A DNA stretch of 64,000 bases from Favolaschia claudopus. Lineage: Eukaryota > Basidiomycota > Agaricomycetes > Agaricales > Mycenaceae. Made by a program: the position numbers and the translations under genes. The DNA lies in contig JAWWNJ010000037.1 in NCBI GenBank assembly GCA_037176885.1, positions 744,001 through 808,000 of the forward strand, written 5' to 3'. Below, piece after piece: positions 9,683 to 21,095 of the stretch. How positions within the stretch are numbered: position 1 is the first letter of the stretch; the number at the start of each line of letters is the position of its first letter. The notes under the pieces were generated by a model. It did no database searches and was not told the DNA's origin. It was given only the letters and a program-made list of their open reading frames with translations.

Positions 9683-12600
9683 CGAGAGGACCTTTTCAAT
9701 ATTACTGCCACTGCCCACCGCTGTACAATACGACGATCAAATATGCCACATTTTTGATGAGCATCGATCAAGGGTGCTGGAGGTTGCGATCAGGCGCGAT
9801 CAAATCTCGTTGTCATCGCCCCCGACGACGTCGAGAAAATGAACCAAAAAAAAACCGAAAAGCACGTAAAAATTTGAGCGATAGGAGAGAAACATCCGCG
9901 ATGGAATCGCGACAGTATGGAGGAGATTCAAGGCGAATTGATTGCGGTAAGCGACAAATACTAAAAATTGCAGGTATTCTAAATTGTATACAGGACGGTC
10001 GAATTCGCTGATGCAGGCGGCGGAGTGGTATGGGGATAAGTGCCAGAGGAAGGTATAGCTATATGTAGGGTACTATGGCTCACAGCCGCGACGGCTGGTC
10101 AGATTTGGATGCCCGATCGTTCCCGCCGCGACCCCGGTGAATCGCCTGCACCACCACGATACCACCATGGCGGCAGTGATTCAGGAGATACCACCGCACC
10201 GTGGAAGCCCGGGTACGACGTACGAAAGCGCCGCGCTCGGCTGCGGCACCCTGCACGGCGCGTGCGGCTAGGGCGCTCGCAGCGACCCGACAGCGGGCGC
10301 CGCAGATGCGCCGCACTACAAGCGAGCGATGGGGGGTGTCAGGCGTGTCGCGGTCCACCGCAGCTCCGGCTCGAGCTTACGCGTGTAAGGATGGGGCTGG
10401 CAAGCCGACATCTGGATGACATCGAAGGGGCATGCAGAAGAGCCAACGGTGGAGCGCGAGGGCATCGGGGGACCTTGCAGCAGGTGCAGCTCATGCATCA
10501 GCCCTCAATCGGCAGGGGCGATAGAGGCGAGATGTGGGGGTGGAAGTGAGGGTCAGGGGTGCTCGATGTCGCCGGGTCATGAACGCCATTGACGCCTTTT
10601 GATATGGCTAGATGGCACGACATTGGCATGTACAACCTGTGAAGAATAAGAAGATTGTCAGCTAACAGGCCACAAGAAAAAATGGATGGAGAAAAAAAAA
10701 GACGGTTGATTGCCTCGAGGCGGGGCCGAGCACGATAATCGCGCGCACAATACCAGCATAGTATCGCCCATGTTAGCAGCAGTACATAGGTGCAGCCGCG
10801 ACAGCATTTTGACGAGGTGTGGGAGTGCAGATAATGTTGTAGGGTGGCGCCAATTGATGACAACGAGAGGGAAATAATGTAAAGCCAGGATTTGCCGCAG
10901 CTCAGCTCTGGGTCAACTAACTCACCTTATCTAGAGCAGCTGACGGCTCATACTCTCAGCCCATAATCCTGATAGCTCCAATGTCGCCGACTGGTCTTGT
11001 TTTGAATGTCGTCCAAGGCAGTCTCCGTCGACAAAGAGAGCACGAAGAGAACGTGGGAGTGGGGCAATAGTGACGATATGGAAGAAGGGGCGGACAGTGC
11101 CGTTGTCAGTTTCGATGTCGGCGGCGCCAAAGACGGAGAGCAGGGAGGAAGTGGGACGAGGAGATGGAGAGGCAAGAGACAGCAAGAGGGAAGAAAGGCG
11201 ATGCGCTGGCAAATTCACACGTCACCGGAACGAATCCGAGTGGCTCGGGCGTATCGGTGCGATCACCGATACTCAACGCCCGCGGCCTGATATGGAAATT
11301 TTCAGCAAATTTTGCATTCCATGACTCCTTAATTGCATTTTGACGGGTCTACAGCTGTAGACTCTATACCCAAGCTATTTACTGACAAAGTCTGAAATAG
11401 ATTGCGAGAAATACAATATATTCAAGCGGTTTATACCGAATTATTGCTGGGAGCGTAAATCTGGTAATATGGTTGAAGTCGGGGGTTTGATGACTCAGGG
11501 TGAGAGCCCCAATGCCATTAACACTATTTTAATGCCCGTAAGCCACCTGAATCCGCGTCCAAATGCCCATTCTCTCGATTATACCCTGATTTAGCATACA
11601 CTTGCGACACTTATTGGGGGTGTATGTGTGGGGTTGACGTACTCAAACCACAGAAAACATAGTTCTTAACTGTTCCGCTCCACCATATGTAAATTCCAAA
11701 TCAAACGCTTGACTTTGAAAAATGGAAGGTTTTCGACATTTCGGGCATTTATAGGATCTGCTTTCAAGATACAAGCAGATGCATGGCCCAAAATAAGTCA
11801 TAACTATGCAATAAGGAGTTAAATACTAAAAATTGGGCTGTATTGATCATTTACAATGTGCGGTACACAAAATGTCGATTTGCGGTCCAGGTTGCAGTGT
11901 AGTACTCACTCCAGCTGAGTGTTTAAATGTTCAACTTTCAAAAACTCAACATCACAGGCAGCCTGGGGCTAGAAACCAATTTAATTCTAAAGGTAATGTA
12001 TCTCAGTGTCCAAATCAATATTTTGGGACCCTTCCTTGCTCAGACAACCAAGTACGAACGAAAAAAAAAATAGACGCCGATTTTTTCAACCTTAAGCGCC
12101 CACCCGGTCCGAGCAACCCAGCCAATGAGAGCGAATACCGACAAGTCCGACTTTCGGCCGACTACTCATATGCCTGTATTTTCGTCGCGAACGCTAGATC
12201 GCTTTCCAGAGCAACAAGTTAGCCCATCGAATGTAATATTCTGGTTTGGCTATGAGTATGACATGTTTTAGCTTTACGATATGTAATATTCCGAACAGGG
12301 CCTATCAATGCCGAAGCCGTTTTCTATGTTAGTGCCTCTTGATGGATCTGTTGGATACATCGTTTTACAGTAACTTTTGCCTGAGAATGCTCAGAGCTGT
12401 AATGAAATTGCTACACTACTTTGCTCTGATCTTTCAACATATTATAAGAGCTTTCGTCTAAGTTTTGAGCACGTTCACATGCAAACCGCGACTCAAATAT
12501 GTGCAACCGGCAGAACCGGCACACCAGCAACGGTTTGTCAGGCCGATGGTCCGGATTGTGATGCTCGGAAAAATCCGACACATTGATCACGGCGTCGCTT

Positions 12601-13817
12601 CCCCGCCAATAAGTCGAAGTCGACAGAAAATCCAGATTGAAAACACATTTTGCACTAACAAGAAGCTGAAAAAGAATGGATTGTATTCGGAGTACAGCTG
12701 CAGTTACAATAGACCAGTGTTAATGATGACTGCCAATAAGCTATTTGTAAATCAACAGAACGAGAGAATCAGAGGGGGAAAGAGAGGGAGCGCGATCGAC
12801 GACGAAGTCGACGCACCTACTATGGGTATCACGAAGGTGGGATCAAGGGAGGCGAGCGGCGACAGCAAGAATGCGGTGGCGAGGGTAAAATACAGGCTGC
12901 ATCGCAGAATTGCGGGGTCTAAGCGGAATAACGACAGGTTTGGCGAGGGACGTGGTCCAGAGGGTCGAGTAGGATACAAGGAGAGCGACAATGACCGTTG
13001 GAGCGACCCGTGAGCATGCGGGCAGGGCGAGGAGGCGAAATAGCGGGAGGGTGGGGGCGGCAGCACATTCGGGGCTGCTGGACGGCAAAACGAGGGATGT
13101 GGAGGAAGCAGACGATAGTTGTGAAGTCGGGGACGGGTACCCAGGCACGCAGCACCCAAGAGAGCCGCTGGAATGGGGTGAAGCGGGCTGCCTAGGTGTA
13201 GCGAAGGAATGACGATGTATGCACCATAACCGCGTTGTTTCTGTATAGCACAGCGTTTAATAGGGCCTAGAAAGAAAGCACAAGCACGCACCAAGGTAGA
13301 GGAGGCGATCCGACCCGAAAAATGAGCAGCCGCTAAATCCGGGGGCAATGCGCGCGCGGCCGCAAGGGCGATGCTAGAGTCAAGCAAGGTGGGGATGAAT
13401 ATCCTCCATAATGGGGTAGCATACTATCGAAATTCCAGGGCGAACGCGCCAGCGGAAGCCCCGCTGCAGGTAATACGAGCCAGATGTCGTGCGGCGGAGA
13501 CCGGCCAATGGTGACGTTCAGCCGCATTGTAGAGGCTAAGAAGCGAGCAGGTGGCAGAAGAAACCTTGAAGACCGTATAGCATGAGTTGTAGGACGACAG
13601 GGGAGGCAGGAGCGGCGGAGCAGGGTGAGCGAGGAGGAGGAAGTGGTGTGATGTGGAAGTGATGGGAAAGCAAACATTCGCAAACAATTTCCCAAATGGG
13701 ATGAGCGCGATGCGCCTCATGCACGGACCATCAATGGCGCAAAGCGCGGGCGAGTGGTGGGCGCCGGTGCGGGTACAGGTCGTGGGAAGAAGGTGGTTTG
13801 ATTCATCAGGCTGGCCT

Positions 13818-13895
13818 CTAAACGAGAGGGCTTGATATATCGTCACCGTACGCTCACCACCGATGGTCTGATATATCAAAACGCCCTATACGGCT
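13818..13895. repeat. Right terminal inverted repeat region of element C
   Basis: The reverse complement of the left end: TGATATATCAGA at the outside, then CGATATATCAAG, then CTCGTTTAGAGGC toward the interior. The outermost TTTTGATATATCA also matches the inner hairpin arm of the left end. Confidence 0.65.
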
Positions 13896-13903
13896 GCGTC
13901 CAA
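13896..13903. repeat. Target-site duplication of element C, right copy
   Basis: GCGTCCAA, identical to 9577-9584. Confidence 0.7.
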
Positions 13904-13958
13904 ACGCTGCTCTGTCGGGATAGCAGCCTATTCACTCGAAACTTGAGTTCAATCAGTT

Positions 13959-13963
13959 ATGGA
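13959..13963. repeat. Target-site duplication of the copia element, left copy
   Basis: ATGGA immediately before the 5' LTR, repeated immediately after the 3' LTR at 26095-26099. This pairs the two LTRs as the ends of one element and excludes two independent solo LTRs. Confidence 0.85.
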
Positions 13964-14228
13964 TGTTAAAATTCAGCCTTGAGGACTACTTATACGTTCT
14001 CATTCCATTCCTTATTCCCTTACGGAGACACTTACCATATTCACTCGTTGTCACATTTGTCACTCTCAGCGTCGTTTTCTCTAAACGCGTTCGCTGAGAG
14101 TGAGTACTATATTCTACTTATATTCTGTACCTTACTTACTGTGTCCCAGAGGGACTCCGTCTTTTAGGTATTTAATAATAGCGTCGTTTTCTCTAAACGC
14201 GTTCGCTGAGAAGGGACTCCGTCTTTTA
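13964..14228 (+). repeat. Copia 5' LTR
   Basis: 265 bp, identical to 25830-26094. It contains an internally repeated module: GCGTCGTTTTCTCTAAACGC and following bases at 14069-14099, repeated at 14181-14211. Each copy is followed by GGGACTCCGTCTTTTA (directly in the second case, after a spacer in the first). The LTR should carry the promoter and poly(A) signals, but no single TATA box is certain. Confidence 0.92.
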
Positions 14229-14235
14229 GGTTATG
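14228..14235. repeat. Target-site duplication of element A, left copy
   Basis: AGGTTATG, repeated at 21088-21095. Its first base is the last base of the 5' LTR and the rest belongs to the primer binding site. Confidence 0.85.
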
Positions 14236-14290
14236 CACCTGGGGGACCTACGTTTTGCTGACAAATCGACCTTGAAGGTCGGGTTCTGAG
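14236..14290. repeat. Left terminal inverted repeat of element A
   Basis: Shares TACGTTTTGCTGACAAATCG and the following ACCTTGAAGGT, with a few substitutions, with the inverted right end at 21033-21087. Confidence 0.82.
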
Positions 14291-14819
14291 GGTACCTAAA
14301 ACCCTGCCTCAAGCTCAGGCCACCGACGTCGGAATCACCTAATATTTACGTCCTCAGTGAATTTAGCCTAATTGGGAGCGGTCCTCTTGCGGCGGGTTGG
14401 TGGCGGGTGGGCGTCGACGTCGGCATCGTCGTTGGTCGATCCAATGGCGTCGGTGTTCGGTGTTGCACCAAAGTTTGATGGGCGCAAGATGGGCGCCGGT
14501 ACGTGCCGTTTCCGGCCCGTTCTGGTTTGTCCAATTGATCTGCGCGATCAGTCTGTCAACAGCGCCGACGTCGCCTCCACATTCCTCCTTGGCTCTCAAA
14601 TCCACTCATCTACAGCCTTGCAATCACCCACCATCCTTCTAAGTGCATGCAGTGCCGCTTCCGCTTCGTTACCGCGACAATGCGGCGACATTCTGCGCCG
14701 CCGTCGACGGTCGTCGTCGTCGAACTTTCCGCCTCCTTCCAAAGCCTCCAATCTCATCCACCTCGAATTTCTCGTCTTCGAAGGCCCCGACAATAAGCTT
14801 GAAATGGTGCACTAGGTGA

Positions 14820-14900
14820 TCTTGCGCCGTCGGCCGTCGTTGTCGTCGTCGCCGTCGTTGTCGTCGTCGCCGTCGCCGTCGTCGACGTCGCCTCCGTTGA
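14820..14900. repeat. CGT/CGC trinucleotide-rich tract in element A
   Basis: An imperfect tract of GTC, GCC and GTT triplets (gtcgtcgtcgccgtcg pattern). It is the densest of the many CGTCG/CGACG clusters scattered over element A. Confidence 0.75.
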
Positions 14901-17730
14901 CATTATAGCGAAAACCATTCTTCATCCTACAGAAGAGCTTTCTATTTCATCTCTCTGAACTCAATCAAAATTTCTGTTTCATATACCTCCACCTCCTCCA
15001 TCCCACCTATTCCCACCGCCGCCGTCGCCGTTGCTGGCATCCGCACTTCAGCTCCGGCATCCCCCTCTCAATCGGTCCCTGTCCTGTACCCCGTTCAAGC
15101 CGGACATGTTTCGTTCGCCCGGTACCCGCAAGTCTTCTCCATTGCCGTCGTCAGCACCGCCGCCGTCGTCACTAATGGAAACGACGGAAGCGGCGCTTCA
15201 ACTGTTGACGGGGGCTTGCAGTCCAGAAGCCAGGTCTTGTCAGAGGTAAGTAATCCTGGTCTGGACATCATGAGGTTGCGACGATGGGGTTGAAAGCGAC
15301 GACGGCGGTGGAAGCGACGGCGGTCGGTGTTGAAAGTGATGACAGCGGAATTGGGGTGACAGGTGGTGATGTCGTTGGACAGCAGGGTAAGAGGTGACAT
15401 CGTTGTGCATGGACAGAGAATGGACACCAGAGATTAAATCGAATTTTTGCGCAAAAACAAACCGCTCACTTATAAGAAATTAACCGCGAAAGCTTACCTA
15501 GACCACGAGTAAACTAGCAGATGACTACGTCGATCTTGAGATCTTGAGACTTGAACCGTGCAAAAAGAAACAGCGGTCCAGAACTTCAACTTAAGTGTCG
15601 GCGACGGCGGTGATGGCTTTTCTTCCAATCAGCTCACCAAAATGCGGGGGTAACCGAGGATGCCGGTGGCGGTCAGTTTAAATAATAATATAAGTTTGGG
15701 TGAACAGCCTAGGTTGAGAGCGGAGAGTCGACCCAGAGAAGGGCGGGTTATGACGGCATAGCCGACCCGACGCCCCGCCACGTTCAAGCCGTCTTAACAC
15801 CCACGGCATTGTCGCGCCGACAGCCACAGACGTAAAATGCCGCTTTAAAGCCAGCCAATGGTGAGACGAATAAATCTCGTCGTCTCCCATTTTGCTTACC
15901 GTCCTCTCCTTTCTCAAGGAAATCCCGCCAAAATCATCGGAATCTGTTCCAGCGGCATCCCCGAAACTTTCTATGTAAAAATATCCGTAGGTTTCCAACC
16001 CTTTATCTCGGATGCACAAGATGGCCTGAAAGATACTCTAGTTCATAGTGCGGATTAAGGACTTTCTTGCACTCACAAAGCAAAGTATTCTGAGCACCCT
16101 TCCACTTCACAAAATACAGCAAGTTTGAATGCTGGGAGACTGTATTCAACTAGTAATGTGGCTGGCCTCTGTATGTTTCAATAAAAATCCACTGTTTCCC
16201 TTATTTCAAAATACAACAGAGACAACAACGGCGGTGAACACGACGAATGCGACTGCAGAACAAAGCTAAATCAATTTATTATACTACAGGATGTAACAGA
16301 GGTGACAACAAATCAATTTACACGACAGCAACATAAGAGGAATGGGTCACAAGTCAGGAACAGCAGCGACGGCGGTGGCAGGTGCGACGACGGCGACAGT
16401 GGATACGAAGAAGTTGATGATGGAGATGCTGGCGGCGGATGAGCAGAGTGTTGAATTCGGCGGAAAGCGCTGAAACCATCACATTAGAGGGCGGATTGAC
16501 GGCCACCGCCCGGTGAAGCGAAGCGGTACTGTAGATGGAAGGACGGCGAGCGACAGAAGTGCCGATGCATCGGCTGCAGTGAACAGTGAAGCGCGCGGCT
16601 CGCCGGGGCAAGGTGTTGGTGAGGTGTCCAGAATCGGCAGGGAAAAGGCGGGGCGGAATGGCGGTGGCAGGCTGAATCCGCGATGCGAGCCCACAAAGTA
16701 CACGGTATCCGAGGAAACAAGAATGAAGGGAACAATCTACCTAGACGCGGTGGGTCTGTGTTTGGGTTATCGCAGACAGAGACGGAAATGGGATGGGCGA
16801 AACAACGACGGTGAAGCTGAAACGACGGCACGAGCCAAGGAAGCGCGTGAACGCCGCGAAGATGCCGGAGGATCAAGGAGCAGCGTGCCCCAATGTATTG
16901 AAACTACTGATCAATTCCTGTAGGGCGCGAGGGGCGTGGTATATGGAACCGACGGCGGCGGACAGCAACGGCGTTGCGATGTGATGGAGTGTGCAGCGGC
17001 AGTGGGCGGGCCAAACGCTCAACGGAGGTCGAGGGCGAGTCCTAACGGAAGGTGGGGATGCTGCCGTCGGACGTTTAGAGGGCGCGAGGAGGACGGTATA
17101 TCGAAAATCGTTAATGAAGGGGTGGAACCGACGGTGCAAGCTGGCAAAGCAGACATAAGCCGCAAGAGTTGAGGAGGGTATGGGGGCGACATTTATGACG
17201 GTGTTGAAGTTGCCTTTGCGTTTTGTCAGGGAGAGAAGGGAGCAAGGGGCATATAATAAGCGGCGGCAGCGCGGAACGGGCGGTGTGATGCAAAGAGGCA
17301 CGCTGGGGGCTGCAGAATCAAGTAGAAGGAAGTAGAGAGTCACCGGTTGTTGCTGACATAGTTTCAGAGCCGCAAGGCATTGGCAGGGTGAAAGGAAGAG
17401 CAAGGAGCGTTGCGGGGGTGATCGACGGCAGCGGATGCTAGGGTGATGATCGTGGTCTCAGGGTTCGCATGTAGGTTTGTTACACGGACAGAAGCTCGCT
17501 GTAAAATATTTGAGTTGATTGTATACACCGTCATTCAAAGCGGAGGTGGATAAGCGTAGTACCGTCGACGGTCGGCGGCCGAATGTTTCCACTTCCAACA
17601 CCGCTATCTCCTCCCCAAAGACCCAAGAAAGCGCCATGTGGATAGCCCAGATCCTCTACATATGCCCAAGCATCGAGGAGTAGAGGGATAGACAGAGTAA
17701 CGAGACTGCAGTGAGGAGGGAACGACGACG

Positions 17731-17738
17731 GAGGTCAC
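17731..17738. repeat. Target-site duplication of element B, left copy
   Basis: GAGGTCAC, repeated exactly at 20869-20876. Confidence 0.88.
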
Positions 17739-17850
17739 CACCTAAGGCACATACGTTTTGGTGCCGTAAACGGCCTTTGAGGGGGGGTTTTTTGTAGTAG
17801 TAGAACCCACCTCAAAGGGGTCGCCTTCCGCGGAGGTGAGTCACCTATTA
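17739..17850. repeat. Left terminal inverted repeat of element B
   Basis: About 110 bp matching the inverse of 20757-20868 with few differences. It contains a CCTTTGAGG...CCTCAAAGG foldback. Confidence 0.88.
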
Positions 17851-19629
17851 CTCGATTAAGAAGGGCTAAATTGGGCCGCAAACGCGTGACCTCCGTGGGT
17901 AGCCACCGCCGCCATCCTCCTCAGCAAAGCCTGCTCCGGGACAGAGTTTATGGCCGTCTCAGGTGCTGCCGCGCCTCCCCACTCATTACTCCTCTATGCT
18001 GGAACGAAGTCTGTCTGCTCTCTCCCCTCTGGAGCCTTCGTCGGCTGGCTCTCTCTCAGTACAATGCCGCCATTCCGACTAATTCTGGCCATTCACGATG
18101 CTGAGAGCTCACGGAGAGTTGTAAAATCTCTCAAATTGGCCTCAAATATTGCTCAGAACTACATATCTGGGCCATAGAATGGACACACAATCCGGCGCTC
18201 TGACGGCGTAGCCTCCGCCATCTGGAAAGTAGCCTCCGCCAAACCTCTGCCGCAACCTTCCTCGACTTCGCCCCTCTGCTCTCTGCAGCCTATGCCCTCT
18301 TCTGGCTCCGTCCTGTGCCCTACCTAGCGATATGTCGCTCAATGTTCAAGGAGCAAGATGCTCCTAGATTCAACGGACCCGATCATGCTCGGACCTCCGC
18401 CCCGAACCTCAGCACCTTTGACCTGACCTTTCCTAGCCTTTCTCCACTCTACACCACAACCCAGGCCTTTTATCGCTCTTACAAAGCTTCTTTTCTGTTT
18501 CACTGCAGCCTCCATTCACCATATCTATTGGCGCCTTCATTTTCTTGAACACCTTGGCTTGCTGCACCTGCTCCAATTATTTTCTATTCGTTTAGCGCCG
18601 AACACACACCAATATGTTCGTGTAAAATCCATCTTCAGTCTACATTGAGTAGTGCGACCAATTGAAAAATCTATATACAGGTGTGATTTGGCGGAGCCTT
18701 CGGCGGAGGCTTTGGTGGAGCCTTCGGCGGAGGTTTCGGCGGAGGCCTCGCACCATCTTTCGCTACGGTTCTTGCCCTTCAGCATACCCGGTACGTAGTT
18801 CCCCAATATACAGTCAGAATTCTGGCTCCTGCTTACCTCTAAATAGGCACGTATCGATTCAACAGGGAACACTTGACCTCCGCGAAGGGTCGGCGAAGGT
18901 TTTCGAATGTTTCGCAAATTCCTCCACCAAGAGTTCCTGCCAGCTTTAGCAATTTGACCTGCTGTGATACAGTACACTCTGTGAATAAACTGTTTCTATT
19001 TTCCCGGTTTCAAAGTCGTTGGACCAATATTCAGAAAACTCACATCACAGAATTGAGAGATTCTGAACGAAGGAAATCGGGAGTGAGAGCAACAGAGTTG
19101 CTATAAGTGTATTCAGGGAGCCATTAGCTTGAATCAAACACCTTCTACTCTCTCGAACAGAATTAAATGAGAAGATATAATTCATGTCCTTGCGGAAGTT
19201 GAGGAAACTAAAAGGAACTTACTTGTCTTCTGGGTTATTTCGTGCAACGGTTTTTGACAAGCATGTAAAATCGCAGATTAAATTCAGATACCTTGGGGCA
19301 ACATGCTTGAACAATTTCCGAGGGAAAACTGGCCCATCTTGAGAAACGGATGTCCTACAGAAAAACAACCGGAGGGGTGGAGATTTATAATGGATCCTAT
19401 TGGTCGACTGAGTGCTGTCGTCCGAGGGCCGAAGTACGCACCGATTATGTACTAGGTCCCCGAGAGTGGCGGAGGGCGGCGCGGCGGAGGTTGCGCGGCG
19501 GAGGTCAAGAGCGAAGGGTGAAAATCCCTCGCCAAACTGCTATGTTTGGTACAACCCTCATGCGCCCACAGCGAATTGTAGATTACCAAAAGCCTGATTT
19601 AGCGAACGGGTAGCCTACAGCATCGGGGA

Positions 19630-19735
19630 GGTGCCGTGGCGGTGCCGCGGAGGTTGTGCGCGGAGGTTGTGCGCGGAGGTTGTGCGCGGAGGTGTAGGCG
19701 GAGGTCTTGGCGGAGGTCCTGGAGGAGGGTGAGTG
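19630..19735. repeat. GCGGAGGTTGTGC short tandem repeats in element B
   Basis: Three consecutive copies of GCGGAGGTTGTGC-type units, followed by several GGCGGAGGTC variants. This is the densest cluster of the GGCGGAGG motif that marks element B. Confidence 0.75.
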
Positions 19736-20756
19736 GGAGGTGAGTATTAATGCAATCCAATGTGTTTATGCACCGTTTCAATTTATTCCATGGATAAGAC
19801 AATATAATGATCGCAAACCTATGGCGGAGGTCGCTGGTAGAATGTTTTTGGAAGCGCCATTCCCGCCCCACTCATTGAATCTAGAATGGAAAGTAACAAA
19901 GCTTCAGTTCTCAGCCTGGGGGCCCCATAGCTGCAATCAGATGAGTCCCATTGAAGATGGGCGAAGGTGTGACAGAGACCTCCGCCAAACAACGAGAAGG
20001 TGGTCAATCCTAGATATTCATGTAAAGGAGGGTAGGAGGGTGGAGAGAACAGCTCAGAGCATGAATATATGGTTGGAAACAAGGTACCAAGAGCAGGATA
20101 ATCGGGGAAGCCAGAGGCGGAGGTGCGGAAGGAGGCATGCGCAAATGTGCATTTGCCGGCAAGCTGCTATTCGGGATCCTATCCTGAGCACTTAAAGTGA
20201 GAGGGGGGAGTCTGAGTAATCAGCATGGAGCATGCGACCGCTGTTTGAGAGGCTTCCAAATCTGAGGATGGTGGCGGAGGGTAGCGCGGAGGTAGGTGTG
20301 AAGGTAGGTACGAAAATTTGATTGAGTTGTGTTGAGTGGAATATGCCTGCATCAGGAGGAAGAAAAGAAGAGACGAATAAAGGTGAAAAACAGAACTGGG
20401 GGTCAAGGGAGGTCAATATAAGCCGCGAGCGAGGGCTGGCGGAGGTGATGACGAAGAGTGGCGAAGGTCGAGTTTCAAGCATACAGCGGCTATGTAGACT
20501 TTACTATTGGAGGCAGCTGGTGGTAAAGGGTACAGATGCATTATGTATGGCACTGTTTAGTGGAGGGGTGTAACTGCAGCGCAGCATGGCTGGCGAGCGT
20601 CGAGACGGAGGCTGGCGGAGGTTACTCGGAGAGGACACGAGGTGTGATCCGGGCATGACGAGATACGAAAAAGATTAGATTTGAGGTAGATTAGATGCGG
20701 TAGATTACAGCTAGTCACGGCAAAGTCCGCCAAGCCAAAAGCCCCATAAACCTCGG

Positions 20757-20868
20757 GATGTTAGGTAAGCCTCCCCGCGGAGGCGACCCCTTTGAGGTGG
20801 GTTTTACTCCTACAAAAAAACCCCCCTCAAAGGCCGTTTACGGCATCAAAACGTATGTGCCTTAGGTG
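20757..20868. repeat. Right terminal inverted repeat of element B
   Basis: The inverse of the left repeat. The outermost sequence is GTGCCTTAGGTG, directly followed by the duplication GAGGTCAC at 20869-20876. Confidence 0.88.
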
Positions 20869-20876
20869 GAGGTCAC
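20869..20876. repeat. Target-site duplication of element B, right copy
   Basis: GAGGTCAC, identical to 17731-17738. Confidence 0.88.
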
Positions 20877-21032
20877 TGTGATCCGATGATAACACGACCA
20901 AACAAGCCGCCCACACCCAAGCGCCACCGCCGACATCGACGCGATCCCAAAGTAGTGTAAGGCCTCGGAGGTAAGGCTTAATACGTAAGCTCGACGCCGT
21001 TGCTGGGAGCTTGAAGCTCAGTTTAACTGACC

Positions 21033-21087
21033 CGATTAACCCCACCTTGAAGGTCGATTTGTCATCAAAACGTCGGTACCTGGGCTG
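21033..21087. repeat. Right terminal inverted repeat of element A
   Basis: The inverse of the left repeat. It ends GGTACCTGGGCTG, directly followed by AGGTTATG. Confidence 0.82.
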
Positions 21088-21095
21088 AGGTTATG
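21088..21095. repeat. Target-site duplication of element A, right copy
   Basis: AGGTTATG, identical to 14228-14235. Confidence 0.85.

Larger units (their letters stand above)
9585..13895. mobile_element. Element C: 4.3 kb TIR transposon, probably non-autonomous
   Basis: The element begins CACCTTAGTGGGG and ends, read inward on the other strand, AGCCGTATAGGG. It is flanked by the 8 bp duplication GCGTCCAA. Both ends carry a diverged terminal inverted repeat of about 80 bp. Aligned inward, these share TATATCAGA, then ATATCAA, then TAGAGGC in the same order and spacing (9604-9667 on the left; 13818-13877 on the right). The palindrome TGATATATCA recurs in them. Open frames inside (for example 12752-13387 on the minus strand) are low-complexity proline/serine/leucine translations with no transposase motif, so I count no gene. 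The 8 bp duplication fits hAT- or KDZ-type (Kyakuja-Dileera-Zisupton) DNA transposons. Class assignment is inference. Confidence 0.65.
17739..20868. mobile_element. Element B: 3.1 kb TIR transposon nested in element A
   Basis: 3130 bp bounded by GAGGTCAC duplications. The left end reads CACCTAAGGCACATACG then TTTTGGTGCCGTAAACGGCC. The inverted right end reads CACCTAAGGCACATACG then TTTTGATGCCGTAAACGGCC. Near identity continues for about 100 bp, including CCTTTGAGGGGGG and, farther in, CCCACCTCAAAGGGG, which can pair to make a hairpin within each repeat. The interior lacks a recognisable gene but carries many GGCGGAGG / CCTCCGCC copies (18200-18260, 18690-18750, 19470-19510, 19630-19740, 19985, 20120, 20270, 20440, 20610). 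The end sequence CACCT..GG.AC.TACGTTTTG is shared with element A, so the two belong to one family. Its insertion postdates element A. Confidence 0.88.
14236..21087. mobile_element. Element A: TIR transposon inserted in the copia primer binding site
   Basis: 6852 bp between two AGGTTATG copies. The left end begins CACCTGGGGGACCTACG and continues TTTTGCTGACAAATCGACC. The right end, inverted, begins CAGCCCAGGTACCGACG and continues TTTTGATGACAAATCGACC. Similarity can be followed for about 50 bp and more weakly beyond. Both ends hold a near-palindrome around CCTTGAAGG. Excluding element B the element is about 3.7 kb. No transposase or other recognisable frame is present. The interior is dense in CGACGGCGG-like repeats on both strands (for example near 14830, 15290, 15600, 16365, 16950, 17570). 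It is probably non-autonomous and moved by a transposase encoded elsewhere. Confidence 0.82.

Noticed and set aside
12752..13387. 211-residue open frame on the minus strand in element C
   Set aside because: Low-complexity P/S/L/R translation with several overlapping open frames on both strands in the same GC-rich stretch and no motif; explained by composition.
13964..14228. Solo LTR left by recombination
   Set aside because: The 5 bp before it (ATGGA) are not repeated directly after it but after the 3' LTR at 26095, and the primer binding site remains next to it in part; it is therefore the 5' LTR of the interrupted element.
16484..17403. Open frames of 130-176 residues in element A
   Set aside because: No domain motif; they follow the purine-strand bias and CGACGG repeats of the element. 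None resembles a transposase.
19707..20195. 162-residue plus-strand frame in element B
   Set aside because: No recognisable motif, and interspersed with GGCGGAGG repeats; not supported as a gene.
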